Notes under the pieces: generated by a model
The model's input: the letters and a program-made list of their open reading frames with translations, nothing else
What the model was told of the DNA's origin: nothing
The model's database searches: none
Translations under genes and position numbers: made by a program
Source: Adineta steineri
Taxonomy: Eukaryota; Rotifera; Eurotatoria; Adinetida; Adinetidae
Assembly (NCBI GenBank): GCA_905250115.1
Contig: CAJNOI010000001.1
Span: 573,115 to 637,114 of the forward strand
Length of the DNA stretch: 64,000 bases
Direction of reading: 5' to 3'
Shown here: one piece after another, positions 11,455 through 22,600 of the stretch
Layout of the letters: every line of letters starts with the position of its first letter
Numbering within the stretch: position 1 is the first letter of the stretch

Positions 11455-13760
11455 TTATCGCTGTGATTGTGGTAATTGAATAGTTGTTGGTAGAGTTGTT
11501 TCATTTTTTGTTGTTATTCGTACAATTGGTTTATTACCAAGTATTCGATCAATATCAGCCATTATTGAGGGAGTTAATTTTGCAACAATCTTTAATATGA
11601 AGAAAAAATAAATAAATATTTTTCTAGTTATTTTGTTTATTACTTGTAATGAATTAAGATTTTCATAGAGTTGTTCAACTGATGAAGCGCCAAGTAGAAC
11701 ACAATGAACATTGTCATTTTTTAAACACCATGCTGAAAGAAGAAAATTATAATTATATAGAGAGTTTCTTTATTGTATGTTTTTGTATCTGAACTTCTAA
11801 CAATGACAACCAGATTTGAGATAAGTTAATTACTTTGACATATATATATGTATATACACACAAGAATTTATATTAGCTATGACATTTATTTCTTGACAAA
11901 GTCGTCTTTTTTTTGTCTTGACAAGAGAATTATTACGCAAGGATATTGCAAAAACTTACCAATAGCTAATTGAGCGAGTGTACAATCAAATTTCGATGCT
12001 AAAACTGCTAATTCTCGTAATTTACTTTGTTGTTTTCTTCCTTCTTCATTCAAGATTTTATCTTTTAACCATCCATAACCCTATAAATATATATATACGT
12101 ATGTCATATATTTTTTTATTTCTTTTTATAATAATCATTTTTCATTACTTTAAGTGCAGCTCTTGAATGTAATGGTACACCGTCATCATATTTTCCACTT
12201 AATAAACCGCATGCTAATGGTGACCATGTCATTGTACCGATACCTATAAATAATAAATTTATTTATTAGAAATGTTTCTTTTTTGTGTGTTATTGTTTAC
12301 TAACCTATTTTATGATAAATCTCTGGTAGATGAACTTCAACTTTATCACGCTGAAATAGATGATATTCAGCTTGTTCACAAATCGGTGGGATTAGATTAA
12401 ATTGACGTGCAACTGAATAGGCTTCCTACAAAAAATAAAACAAAAGAAGAAATAGGGGAATTGTTCTTTTTTCTTTTTGTTTAAAGAAAAATCATTAATT
12501 ATTAAACTTTACCATTATTTCCATTGGTGACCATCTTGATGTTCCCCAATAGAAACAAAGATTATCATTTATAACTTGTGTAAATGCACGTACAATTTCT
12601 TTTTTTGAAAAATAAATAATAAATAATGTTATTCCAATAATATTTTATTTACCTTCCATGGGTACTGATGTATCAGGCTTATTAGCAAATACAATATCAA
12701 CATAATCTAATTGTAAACGTTCAAGACTTGCTCTTAAACCTTCGATAACATGTTTTCTTGAGAGTCCTTTTTCTGTTTCGGCTCTACAAAATCAAACAAC
12801 ATTCTTTCGATGCAATAATCTTTATTTACATATATGTATATATCTATATCTATCTACATACTTTCCACCCCAAAATAATTTCGTCGATACAATATAACTT
12901 GATCTTCTCCATTTTTTCTTTTTTAAAACCTTTCCAAGTGTTATTTCTGCTCTATTACATATCGATATGAAAAACATATAGATAATCATATAAGGCAAAA
13001 AAAAGTCTTACTTTCCAGCTGCATAAACTTCAGCTGTATCAAATAGATTAATTCCACTATCATATGCAACAGTAACTAATTCTTCTGCAACATCATCTGA
13101 TATCTGTCCGCCAAATGTAACCCAAGTACCAAGGCCTAATTGAGATACTCGTAATCCATTACGACCCAAATTTCTAAATGAAGAAAAAAAAATATATATA
13201 GATAGGATAAATATTATTAGTGTTATGTATGTTAAAATAATTGAAATAATAATAATAATAATAATAGAAAAGAAATGAGACCTATATTTAAGATCAAGTT
13301 TTCGAAACGGAAGAGGAGAAAAAATTGGTGAATTTGGAGTATCATTTTCTATCGATTGTTGATCAATATTTGGTGATGGTGTTGATGATTGTAAAGGAAT
13401 AATTGAACCACATAGATGACGTGTTGAACGTGGCATATGTAAATCATTAATATTTTGATTTATTGATGAATTTTGAAAGTTATTTATTGGATGATCAAAA
13501 TAAAAGAAATTATTTGAATTTTTTTCATTGAATTGATTTTGATTATCTTCATGTAGAATATTTGCTGTTGCTGTTGTCGTTGTTGTTGTTGTCATTGTTG
13601 GCGATGGAAGTGATCTATATGACCTTTGAGTTGCAAATGATGTTGATGAGGAATGATGTTGTGTTGGATTGCCAGCACTATTATTTCGAGCTAATGGAGA
13701 ATGACCACTATTAGCTGTTGTCGATTTTCGTTGATGTTGCCGAAGAGATGACGTCGACAT
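11455..13760 (-). CDS. KCNAB: Voltage-gated potassium channel beta subunit (aldo-keto reductase fold)
   Basis: Multi-exon minus-strand gene. Exon 1 (13760-13282) encodes about 159 low-complexity residues rich in Ser, Asn, Thr and His. It then splices at 13173 into [20 protein letters not shown], the start of the conserved Kv-beta core. Further core motifs are [11 protein letters not shown] (catalytic Asp and Tyr), [10 protein letters not shown] (catalytic Lys), [33 protein letters not shown] (NADP-binding region) and [18 protein letters not shown]. Kv-beta proteins bind NADPH and sit under the T1 domain of Kv1 channels, altering inactivation and surface expression. The core is complete. A Gln/Ser-rich C-terminal tail follows the AKR barrel. 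An alternative first exon exists at 14264-14427. Confidence 0.95.
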
Positions 13761-14263
13761 GGCCTTGTATATTATTTGCCTCTGTACACTACCGTCACAC
13801 AGAATACAACAAGGTAAACGACGATGCCAAGATCTTTATTCTGTTACTTCCCGTTCTGTTAATGGGAAAAATAGCGAACGAGCTAAGCTAGGACGAGGAT
13901 ACGCATACGCCATGCGTCAGAGAAAGAAAACTAGTGCCGCGCCATAGCTACCGCCCTATCTCTAATTGTTTTCTGCGCGTAAGCCGAGGCATCGGTTGTA
14001 GCGGTAACGCGAAAGACGATAAGCTAAAATCGACCAACCAACTCATCCTGTTTACATCAGCTGCCACAACACCATCCACTTTTCTCCCTCGAAATATACC
14101 ACTATCATAAAGTTGTTGATGACTGCAAGAAGATTTTTCAATTATAAACAAAATACACATATGTTTTGGGTCTTATTACCATACTCTCATTATCATTCAG
14201 AAGAAATTAATCTACTTACTATTTATAGAATAAAAAAGAAAACTTATGTTTTATTTAAAATAC

Positions 14264-14427
14264 CTGTATGAAAGAATATGAGAACATTTTCGTTGTCGTT
14301 GTTTAAGTATTTGTTCTTGACATAATCGATGAATTTCATATTCACTTGGATATGAATTAATCGCACCAGTAGAAGACATATTTGAACTGGGAACACTATT
14401 TATTTTTCGTATTGTCCCATAATTCAT
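14264..14427 (-). CDS. KCNAB: Alternative first coding exon of the Kv-beta gene
   Basis: The ATG at 14427 opens 54 codons plus 2 nt (MNYGTIRKINSVPSS ... RKCSHILSYR) and ends at an exact AG|GTATTT donor. The phase (2) and the last codon split (Y-AG) equal those of the exon ending at 13282. Both exons can therefore splice to the shared exon at 13173, giving ...YR-NLGRNG. Mammalian Kv-beta genes also use alternative N-termini, some of which act as inactivation balls. This N-terminus is short, with basic and Cys residues, unlike the long Ser/Asn-rich alternative. Transcript evidence is missing. Confidence 0.7.
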
Positions 14428-15970
14428 TCCCAAAAATTGTTCTCTCGATTTTTCTTATATATATTTTTTTTCCTTTCCACTAAACAATTATACTTGACTC
14501 TCGTCTTATATATTGATAACAAGAGAGTCTAAATTAAAATCAGAAGATGGATGATGCGAACACGATAAAATGTCGTTCATTTAATGAAGCAACTTCGTTT
14601 ATTTTTTTCTATCTTACTCTGTATCTCTATCTCTCTCTCTCTCTCTCATTTCTGCTTTTTTTTCAGTTCAACGTTTATTTCCGGTTCTGTTCACGACATT
14701 CTCGTCCTTGTTGCCTGTCTGTTATTGCAGTTTTTATTATCAATTTATTCATGCTCTAGACTATGATTCTTTCTTTCGCTCTTACTTTTACATAGATAGA
14801 CACATCATTAGATCACGCTCTTGTGTTAGAAATATATGTAATTGTTGTTCATCCATTCATAGATATAAAACGCAAGAGGAAAAAACACCCGAAGACAAAA
14901 AGAAGAAAAAAAAAAGAAGAAAGACCTTAAAGAAAGCATGAGCTGGATAGAAGACAAAGACTAAAAGCATTGAATAGGATTTTCACGGGAAAAAAAAAGA
15001 AAAGAAAAAGAAAACAGGGAAAAGAAGAGCAATGCATATTTGTCTTCGTCTTCTACTTCTTTTTTTTTCTTATTATTATTAACCTTACTTGTAAACCATT
15101 GGCACCGATGTTGTTATTTGTGTCATTATTATAATCAAAAGTAATCAACATGATGATTATAATAATATGATTTTCGATTGGTATTCATTGAACACTAGTA
15201 TAAGTTACATGCAACCAGTATATATATACATTTGACAGAACACAATAAAAATCAACTCAAAAGAAACTAGTAGATGACTATGCCGATACTGAAAGAAAAT
15301 ATAAAATGTGTGCACACTCCAAACTAATAGAAAAAATGAGAGAAAGAATGTGAAGAAACACCACGCCCAACAATAATTTATTCCTTCCCTTAGCTACTTG
15401 TCTCCATCTCTCTCTCTCTGTCTCGCGTTCTTCCCTTTGCGCGCGAGCGCTTTTGTCAACGGAATGACGACAGCGATAAAAAAAAGATGATTGTCTTTAT
15501 TCTCGTCTTTCTTTTTTCGAGCACAAAAAAAAATGCATCTATGTGAATAGAGAATACTAAACCGATTATACTGAGGGCAATGCAAAAACAAGATTGACTA
15601 ATCGATAAAATAAAATTGTAATAAATATTGGAAAAATAAAAAAACATATGTCTTACAAATTAATATTAGCTCAATTATTGTTGGGTTTTTTTTTTAATTA
15701 AAAAAATATAATAATTTTGAATTTATTGATTGTCATAGAATGACATCTCAATTGTTACATATTTATTCCTCCTTCCAGCAACACAAAACTCTACATGTTA
15801 AAAACCAATCATATCATTTTCCATAGTTTACCATAAAATATTTTTTTTATTTATTTTCTGTTTTTTTCCCCTTTTACATTTGCTTGTTAATCTTACATAT
15901 CTGTTCACGTATATTTTCTTTTTTTTAGATAATTAGTTAGTCTCTATAAGAAAACTAAAAAAAAATCATC
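14428..15970. other. Intergenic region with CT microsatellites; divergent promoter interval
   Basis: 1.5 kb between the Kv-beta upstream exon (-) and RPL18A (+). It holds a (CT)n tract at about 14629-14648, a shorter one near 15408-15425, purine-rich runs around 14870-15030, and a T-rich acceptor (TTTTTTTTAG ending 15928) in the RPL18A leader. No coding exon is supported. The open frames here are low complexity. Confidence 0.5.
14629..14648. repeat. (CT)n microsatellite
   Basis: Uninterrupted CT dinucleotide repeat in non-coding sequence upstream of the Kv-beta gene. Confidence 0.85.
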
Positions 15971-16577
15971 ATGAAAGCAAAAGGTAACCTTCGTGAGTAC
16001 CGTATCATCGGTCGTAAGCTTCCATCAGCAGCATTAAAAACACCACCACTCTACGAAATGCATATCTATGCACCTGATGAAGTTCAAGCTAAATCACGTT
16101 TTTGGTTCTTTTTACGTCAACTTAAACGTGTCAAGAAAAGTGCTGGTGAAATCGTTGAAGCTAAATTAGTCAATGAACGTAAACCATTAGTAGTTAAAAA
16201 TTTTGGTATCTGGCTTCGTTATGATTCACGTTCCGGTACACATAATATGTACCGTGAATATCGTGATTTAACACGTGCATTAGCTGTAACACAATGTTAT
16301 CGAGATATGGGAGCTAAACATCGTGCTCGACCATCAACTATTCAAATCATGAAAATAAAACGTTTACCTGCCAAAGAATGTCGACGACCACATGTAACAC
16401 AATTTCATGATTCAAAAATTAAGTATGTCAAATATGTCATGAGATTCTTTTCTTTTGTTATTAATAAAATTCATACTTTTTTTTTTCTTTTCTCCTAGAT
16501 TTCCAATGGTTAATAAAGCAACAAAACGTTTACATCATCCACGCTTTACAACTCGTCGTCCTCATACATATTTCTAA
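15971..16577 (+). CDS. RPL18A: 60S ribosomal protein L18a (eL20)
   Basis: Two exons, 15971-16422 and 16499-16577, give exactly 176 aa, the usual animal length. It begins [18 protein letters not shown] and includes the conserved [20 protein letters not shown]. Further conserved motifs are [20 protein letters not shown] and the exon-2 end [20 protein letters not shown] followed by PHTYF. It is a structural protein of the large ribosomal subunit. Codon choice and splice sites are ordinary. A strong T-rich AG acceptor about 40 bp upstream of the ATG suggests a spliced or trans-spliced leader. An AATAAAA signal follows at about 16678. Confidence 0.98.
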
Positions 16578-16795
16578 AGCATTCGATACAAGGAAAAATA
16601 TTGTAACATCTCATTGTTTTTTTGTATTGCATTGTTTTTGACAGAGCGAAAAAAAAACCTATCCGATGATTAACAAGAATAAAAATAAAAGATTAACTTT
16701 TTTCATCAAATAAAAAAAAACAACACGCATTGTTTTAGATCTAAATGTATTAGATAATCAGGTGGCCACCTGGTGCCGCCAATCTAAGTTATTGA

Positions 16796-19204
16796 ATGAA
16801 TCGACAAGGACCTCGATACGATTTAACATCATCAACATCAACTCATTCGAGTATATACAATGGAGCATCACGTCCATTGCGATCAGTTACAAATACAAAT
16901 GTTGCATCCCTAGGAAAACATTTCCAATCGGATAGTACGAATACATCAACAATAACTAATAGTCGAACTCGACCACTAAGTCGATTCAATCAACTATCAT
17001 CTGAAAGACCGACAAGAACAATTTTCCCTACTATACAATCAACAAGATTGCCAAGTCAAGATCGATCAGTTTGTTTTATTAAATAAAAAAACAATTCTTT
17101 TTTTTTCAATCAATCTTGTTTTTCTGTAGAATATTCAAACAAATAAAATTGCCAATAATAGCTATACTGAACCATACATAACAAATCCAACAGTCACTGT
17201 TTATAGTATATCATCCGCTTCTCGACCAACGAATTATACCGATAATGAATCTCCAATATTGAAATCTTCATCAAATGAACGATATACAAATCAATCATCA
17301 TCATCATCAGTAACTAATGAATCAAGATTAAGTAGTGGTGGTTTATGTGGCCTTCAGAATCTCGGCAATACTGTAAAATTTTTATATTAAATTTTTGAAT
17401 AAACATATATAAATATTATTTATTTTCTAGTGTTTTATGAATTCAGTACTTCAATGTTTATCAAATACGAAACCACTCTTATTATTTTGTTTACAAGATG
17501 ATCTTGAAAATCATTTAAATCAATCAACAACAAGTGTTATGAAAGGAGTTTTAATGAAAGGTAAGGGGAAAATAAAATATTGATTTTTTAATATTAATTT
17601 ATTATTTAAGAATATGCAAATTTAATTCATAAAATGTGGCTTTTACCAGAAGGACGATCAATTGTTAGTCCATCTTCATTTAAAAATACAATTGGAAAAT
17701 TTGCACCACGTTTTACTGGTTATTCGTATGTGAAATATTTGATTTTAGTTTAGAAAAAAGAAATAAATTCTCGTTTGTTTTTTTTTCATCATAGAGAACA
17801 AGATTCACAAGAATTTTTAAGATATCTTTTGCAAGGTCTTAGTGAAGATGTTAATCGTGTATCACAAAAACCAACTCCAATTACAATCGATGAAAAACAA
17901 GAGGAACGAATGAGGTATAATTACCAAAATAAGTTAACTATATCTTTATTCGATCAATATATAATTTTGATTAAGAGTATGAAAGTCTTACAAGAAAATT
18001 TCCTTAGATATCTCTTGTAGATTTTTATGAATAATCGTTCATATTCTCGGCTAGTTCTTAAGGAAATTGAATAAAGTTTACTATTACAAATGTAAAGATT
18101 AACATATAGAATGAATGCCATTGTTGAGCACTTAAGGAAATACTTTAAAATATTATCAAATTTATAATTATATATTGTCACGATCGTTCAGCATTAGTGT
18201 CTTATTATCTACCAGATAAATATAATCACATATAAGGATAATACTTACGTCAGATATAATTCATTACAATTTACTAAATATATAAGATCTTATTGAATAT
18301 TTGATTTCATTATATATTTTAATGTTTATTATTCAGGGAAAAAGATCGTGCAGAAGCAAGTTGGAAACGTTGTTTACGTTTTGAAAATAGTCGTATTATT
18401 GGTAGATATTATTAAAATTAATTTTGTTTATTTTTATTTTTTTATGAATTAAGATATTTTTGGTGGACAATTAAAAAGTACACTTGAATGTTCTTATTGT
18501 CAATATCAATCGATTACATTTGATATGTTTTGGGATTTATCAATACCATTACCACGTGTAAATAAATAAATAAATAAATAATCATAAAAACTTACAATTA
18601 TTTTTTTTAAGGATAAATCATCAACAAGTTTGCAAGAATGTATTCAATTATTTATGAATAGAGAAGAACTCGATGGGAATGAAAAACCAGTAAGAAACTA
18701 TTTTCATTTAATAAAATAAATATTCGTCTTATTTCATAATCATTTTTTAAAGATGTGCGCTAAATGTAAACAAAAACGTCCATGTACAAAACAACTATCA
18801 ATTCAAAGATGTCCTGAAATACTTGTTCTTCATTTAAAACGCTTTTCCCAAACCTATAGTAGAGCAAAATTAAATACCTATGTAGATTTTCCAATCACGA
18901 ACCTCAGACTTGATAAATTACATGATGTTATGTCAGAAAGTTATCAAGGTAAAATAAAATAAAATAAAACAAATATTTCCCTATCTAATTTTCTTTTCTA
19001 GGACCAATACCAACATATAATTTAATTGGTATTTCAAACCATAGTGGTTCAGTTTATAGTGGCCATTATATAGCCCAATGTAAACATCCATTTACAAATG
19101 AATGGCATGAATTTAATGATTCATCTGTTCATTTAATAAGTGATAATACAAGAATAGTCTCTTCAAATGCATACGTGTTATTTTATGAACGACAAACATC
19201 TTAA
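16796..19204 (+). CDS. Ubiquitin carboxyl-terminal hydrolase, USP2/USP21-like
   Basis: About ten exons. A Ser/Thr/Arg-rich disordered N-terminus (about 190 aa, from MNRQGPRYDL) precedes a USP domain. The Cys box is GLCGLQNLGNT|CFMNSVLQCL, split by an intron just before the catalytic Cys. The QDSQEFLRYLL motif follows, and two zinc-knuckle CxxC pairs (CSYC, CAKC). The His box is NHSGSVYSGHYIAQC, with a late catalytic Asn/Asp in HEFNDSSV, and the end is SSNAYVLFYERQ. Short USPs of this layout (USP2, USP21, USP8 core) remove ubiquitin from substrates. Intron 17915-18336 is 422 bp, far longer than its neighbours (about 50-60 bp). Confidence 0.92.
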
Positions 19205-19657
19205 AAGAATGACAAAATATTTTTTTTTGTTCTGTTGAATTTTAATGAGAATTTTATTATTTTTTTTTAATCTCAGATCTTCCGAATGACGAATTTTTTA
19301 AAATTAATGTTCAACTTTCTCTCACTCTCTCGGTTTTTTCTTCTTCTTCTTCTTCTGCCCTATTGGCAAACGAATAGATTTTGATGTGCTTGCATTTACC
19401 AATGCTTTAACTAATTGCAACTAAAAATATAAAGATCCCAGCATTTTTCGTTTTATTCTTTTTCTCTCTTATGCACGATGAGCGGTGTGAAATTTTTCTA
19501 GAAACTCTTATATATATATATATTTAAAAAACAAGCAACTTGATAAAAAAAATTATTTGAATGAAAAGAAATGTTCGATAATGAATGAGAAAATTATTTT
19601 GCTATTGATAACAAAAGCAAAAATAGTTATCAATTTTCTTTGTAGATGTAAATAAAA
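19205..19657. other. Intergenic spacer
   Basis: 3' flank of the USP gene and 5' flank of the PNPLA6/7 gene. It has T-rich and TTC-repeat tracts (about 19337-19355) and an AT dinucleotide tract near 19508. An acceptor TTTGTAG at 19639-19645 precedes the next start. Confidence 0.5.
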
Positions 19658-22600
19658 ATGAATACTACTAATTTTGTTTCGAAATATTTCAATACTATTT
19701 ATCAATATATAGCATCTCCAGCTGGACATTTAGTGAGTTTTATCTATGGGTTTCTTTTTTGTTAAATTCTAAATCATTATTTTCTCAGATATTCGGAGAT
19801 CGTATTGAAAGTACAATAGTTGGGTTTTGTTTATTTATTGTTGCTGTTCTACTTTATTATCTTATTCGTCGATCTCAAGCTAAAGTTCGATGTAAATATA
19901 ATTTTTAAAATAAATAATTATGTATGGGAATATTTCTCTTAGCTAATGAAACTCTTAATCGATTTCGAAAACGTGATAAAGTACTTCATTATGGAAAACG
20001 AATTCTTCGAACAGTAAAAATTTAGATTTTCGTTTAAAAAATCAAATTTTCTAATATTTAATCTAAGGTACGATCATACTCATCAACAGCTAAAAATCGA
20101 ATTCGACGTAAAGCAAGACGGTGAATAGAAAAGAATAAGTTTGATTTATTTAAATTTGATGCTTTTTTTGTAATATAGATTTCATCAACGATCTCCATCA
20201 GAGTTAGGCTATTCAGGACCACGTAAACCTCCTGAGTTTTTACTTGATACTGATGGTGATCCAGTCGATACATCAAATCAACATCAAATACCACCTGAAA
20301 TACTTTATTTATTAAAAAGTGTTAAGTATGTTGAAGTATTTTTAATGTCAGTTCAAGTAAGAATATAATTCTTGTTCATTTTTCTAGAGTTTTTGGTCAT
20401 TTTGAACGACCAGTTTTTCTTGCACTGTGCAAATCTTTAGAAAGTAAAACACTTGTTGCTGGTTCTTATCTTTTTCGTATTGGAGATGTTGATGATAGTT
20501 TATATGTTGTACAAAAAGGACTTTTACATGTATTTATAACAGATGAAGTAAGATCTATAGATATCTATCCATCATTTTTTTAAGAAAAACTAAATTTAAT
20601 CTTTAGAGACATCATCGACATTTAATTAAAGAATGTGTTGAAGGTGATACAGTTTTTTCTCTATTAAGTATGGTTGATGTTATGACTGTAAGTTTAAAAT
20701 GCAATAATTTTTGTTGAGTTTTTGTTGATATTTTAGGGTCATAGTAAACCATTTAAAACTGTTAGTTGCAAAGCAATTGAAGATAGTATTGTGCTCAAAT
20801 TACCTGCTTCAGCTTTTCTTGGTGTTTTTAAAGAATATCCTGAATGTATGGTTCGAATTATTCAAGTAAGTTTTCATTAGAAAATAAGTAGTAAAATGAA
20901 CTTTTATTTTATATAGATGCTGATGATACGACTTCAACGTGTAACATTTCTTGCTCTTCATGATTATTTGGGTTTAACAACTGAATTAACTGCTGTTGGT
21001 CATCATCAATCTCAACCACTTGTTAGAACTCAAAGTAATCCTCATCGTCAGCATCCTAAACTTAATCGTCAACACGCTCATGTTCAACCAAAGACTCTTC
21101 CTCCAGTAATAAGAGCTTCTACTGATACATTAAATACTACTGAAGATGATTTTACTGACAATGCTAATGGTCGATTATCACGATCAATTTCAACTGTATC
21201 TTATACGTCACCCTCATCGGATCAAACTGAAACAACAGTAACACCGGAAATAGCTGAACATCAGAATGAGTTTGAAAGTATTCCAATACCAACAATAGCT
21301 GAACGAACAAAATCTATACCAATGCCATTACACAAGCGTTCAACTACTTTTGCTGGTCTACGATCAATGAGTGTTGTTGAAAGTCGTCATATGAAACCTG
21401 ATTTTGAAGAAGCAGCAGCACGTGCTCGAGTAAAAAATTCTTTAGATACAACATTTTTTGAAAAACATAAAATAAGTTATCCAAATGTACCAAGTAATCG
21501 AGCAGCAAATGCATTTGCTTCAAATCGACGTGCAAGTTTTTCTGATGTATATTTTTCTTTTTCTTCTTTTCGAATTTTATATGAATATTTCATTAGCCTG
21601 ATTATATACCTCCATATCCAAGATCAGCAGGTTCTGGTAGTGATAGTGAAGGAAGTGAATATAATGAACGTGCTGATGATTCAAATCTACAAGCTGATTG
21701 GCCAAATATTCGAGAAGCTTTAGCAAAAGCTCTTGGTTAGAGATTATATTTTCATCGAAAAAATACGATATATATATATATGTATTTAATTTTTAATAGG
21801 TTTTGAAGGAGATATTACATTACTTGATGATAAAGCTCATATACATCGTTTACCTGATAGATATACATTAGCAAAAGAAGGTGAACAATTGAATAAATTA
21901 TATTTTGTTATACATGGTTCCATAGCTGCTTATATGAAAGAAATAAGTGAAGCTAAAAAAGAACGTAAATAATTTTTTATATTAATTATAAAAACAAATT
22001 TTTGATATTTATTCTTCTTCTAATTATTATTAAAGGTGTAATGTTTACTAACGAAGCAAATGAAGTTAGTGGCCTTGTCAGTGTTCTTACTGGTGGTTCG
22101 TATAATAAAATGAATTGTTTTTTTGTTCTATAAATTAAAAATTGTAATAATTTATAGAACCAACATTGTTTACATATCGAACTCATGGTTTGACAGATAT
22201 TTGTACAATAACGAAAGAAGGCATGTATGATCTTTTGCGTATTCAACCAAACCTTGTATTAACAATAGCATCGGGTAAGTTAATGTATTTTATTTCTGAA
22301 TCGTATATAGTATGTCTTTGTTTCATATCTTAGTGATGGTCCAACGAATGTCTCCATTAGTTCGACAAATTGATTTTGCTCTTGAATGGATGTTAGTTGA
22401 AGCTGGAAAAGCTTTATATCGGTATGAAAAACAAAAAAAATATTCATTTTTTTATTTAAGTTCGTTTATGTTTTTCTTCTCTTTTGTTAAATAAATAGAC
22501 AAGATTATAAACCACAAAATGTTTATATTGTTCTCAATGGTCGTGTTCGAAGTGTTTTATTAGCACAAGATAAAAAACGACGAGAACTTATTGGTGAACA

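Noticed and set aside
13948..14160. Minus-strand open frame between the two Kv-beta first exons
   Set aside because: No phase-compatible splice to the Kv-beta core and no protein-like motif. Probably intron or leader.
17915..18336. 422-bp USP intron as a possible mobile element
   Set aside because: Only short inverted similarities (TTCCTTA/TAAGGAA). No terminal repeats or target duplication could be defined by eye.
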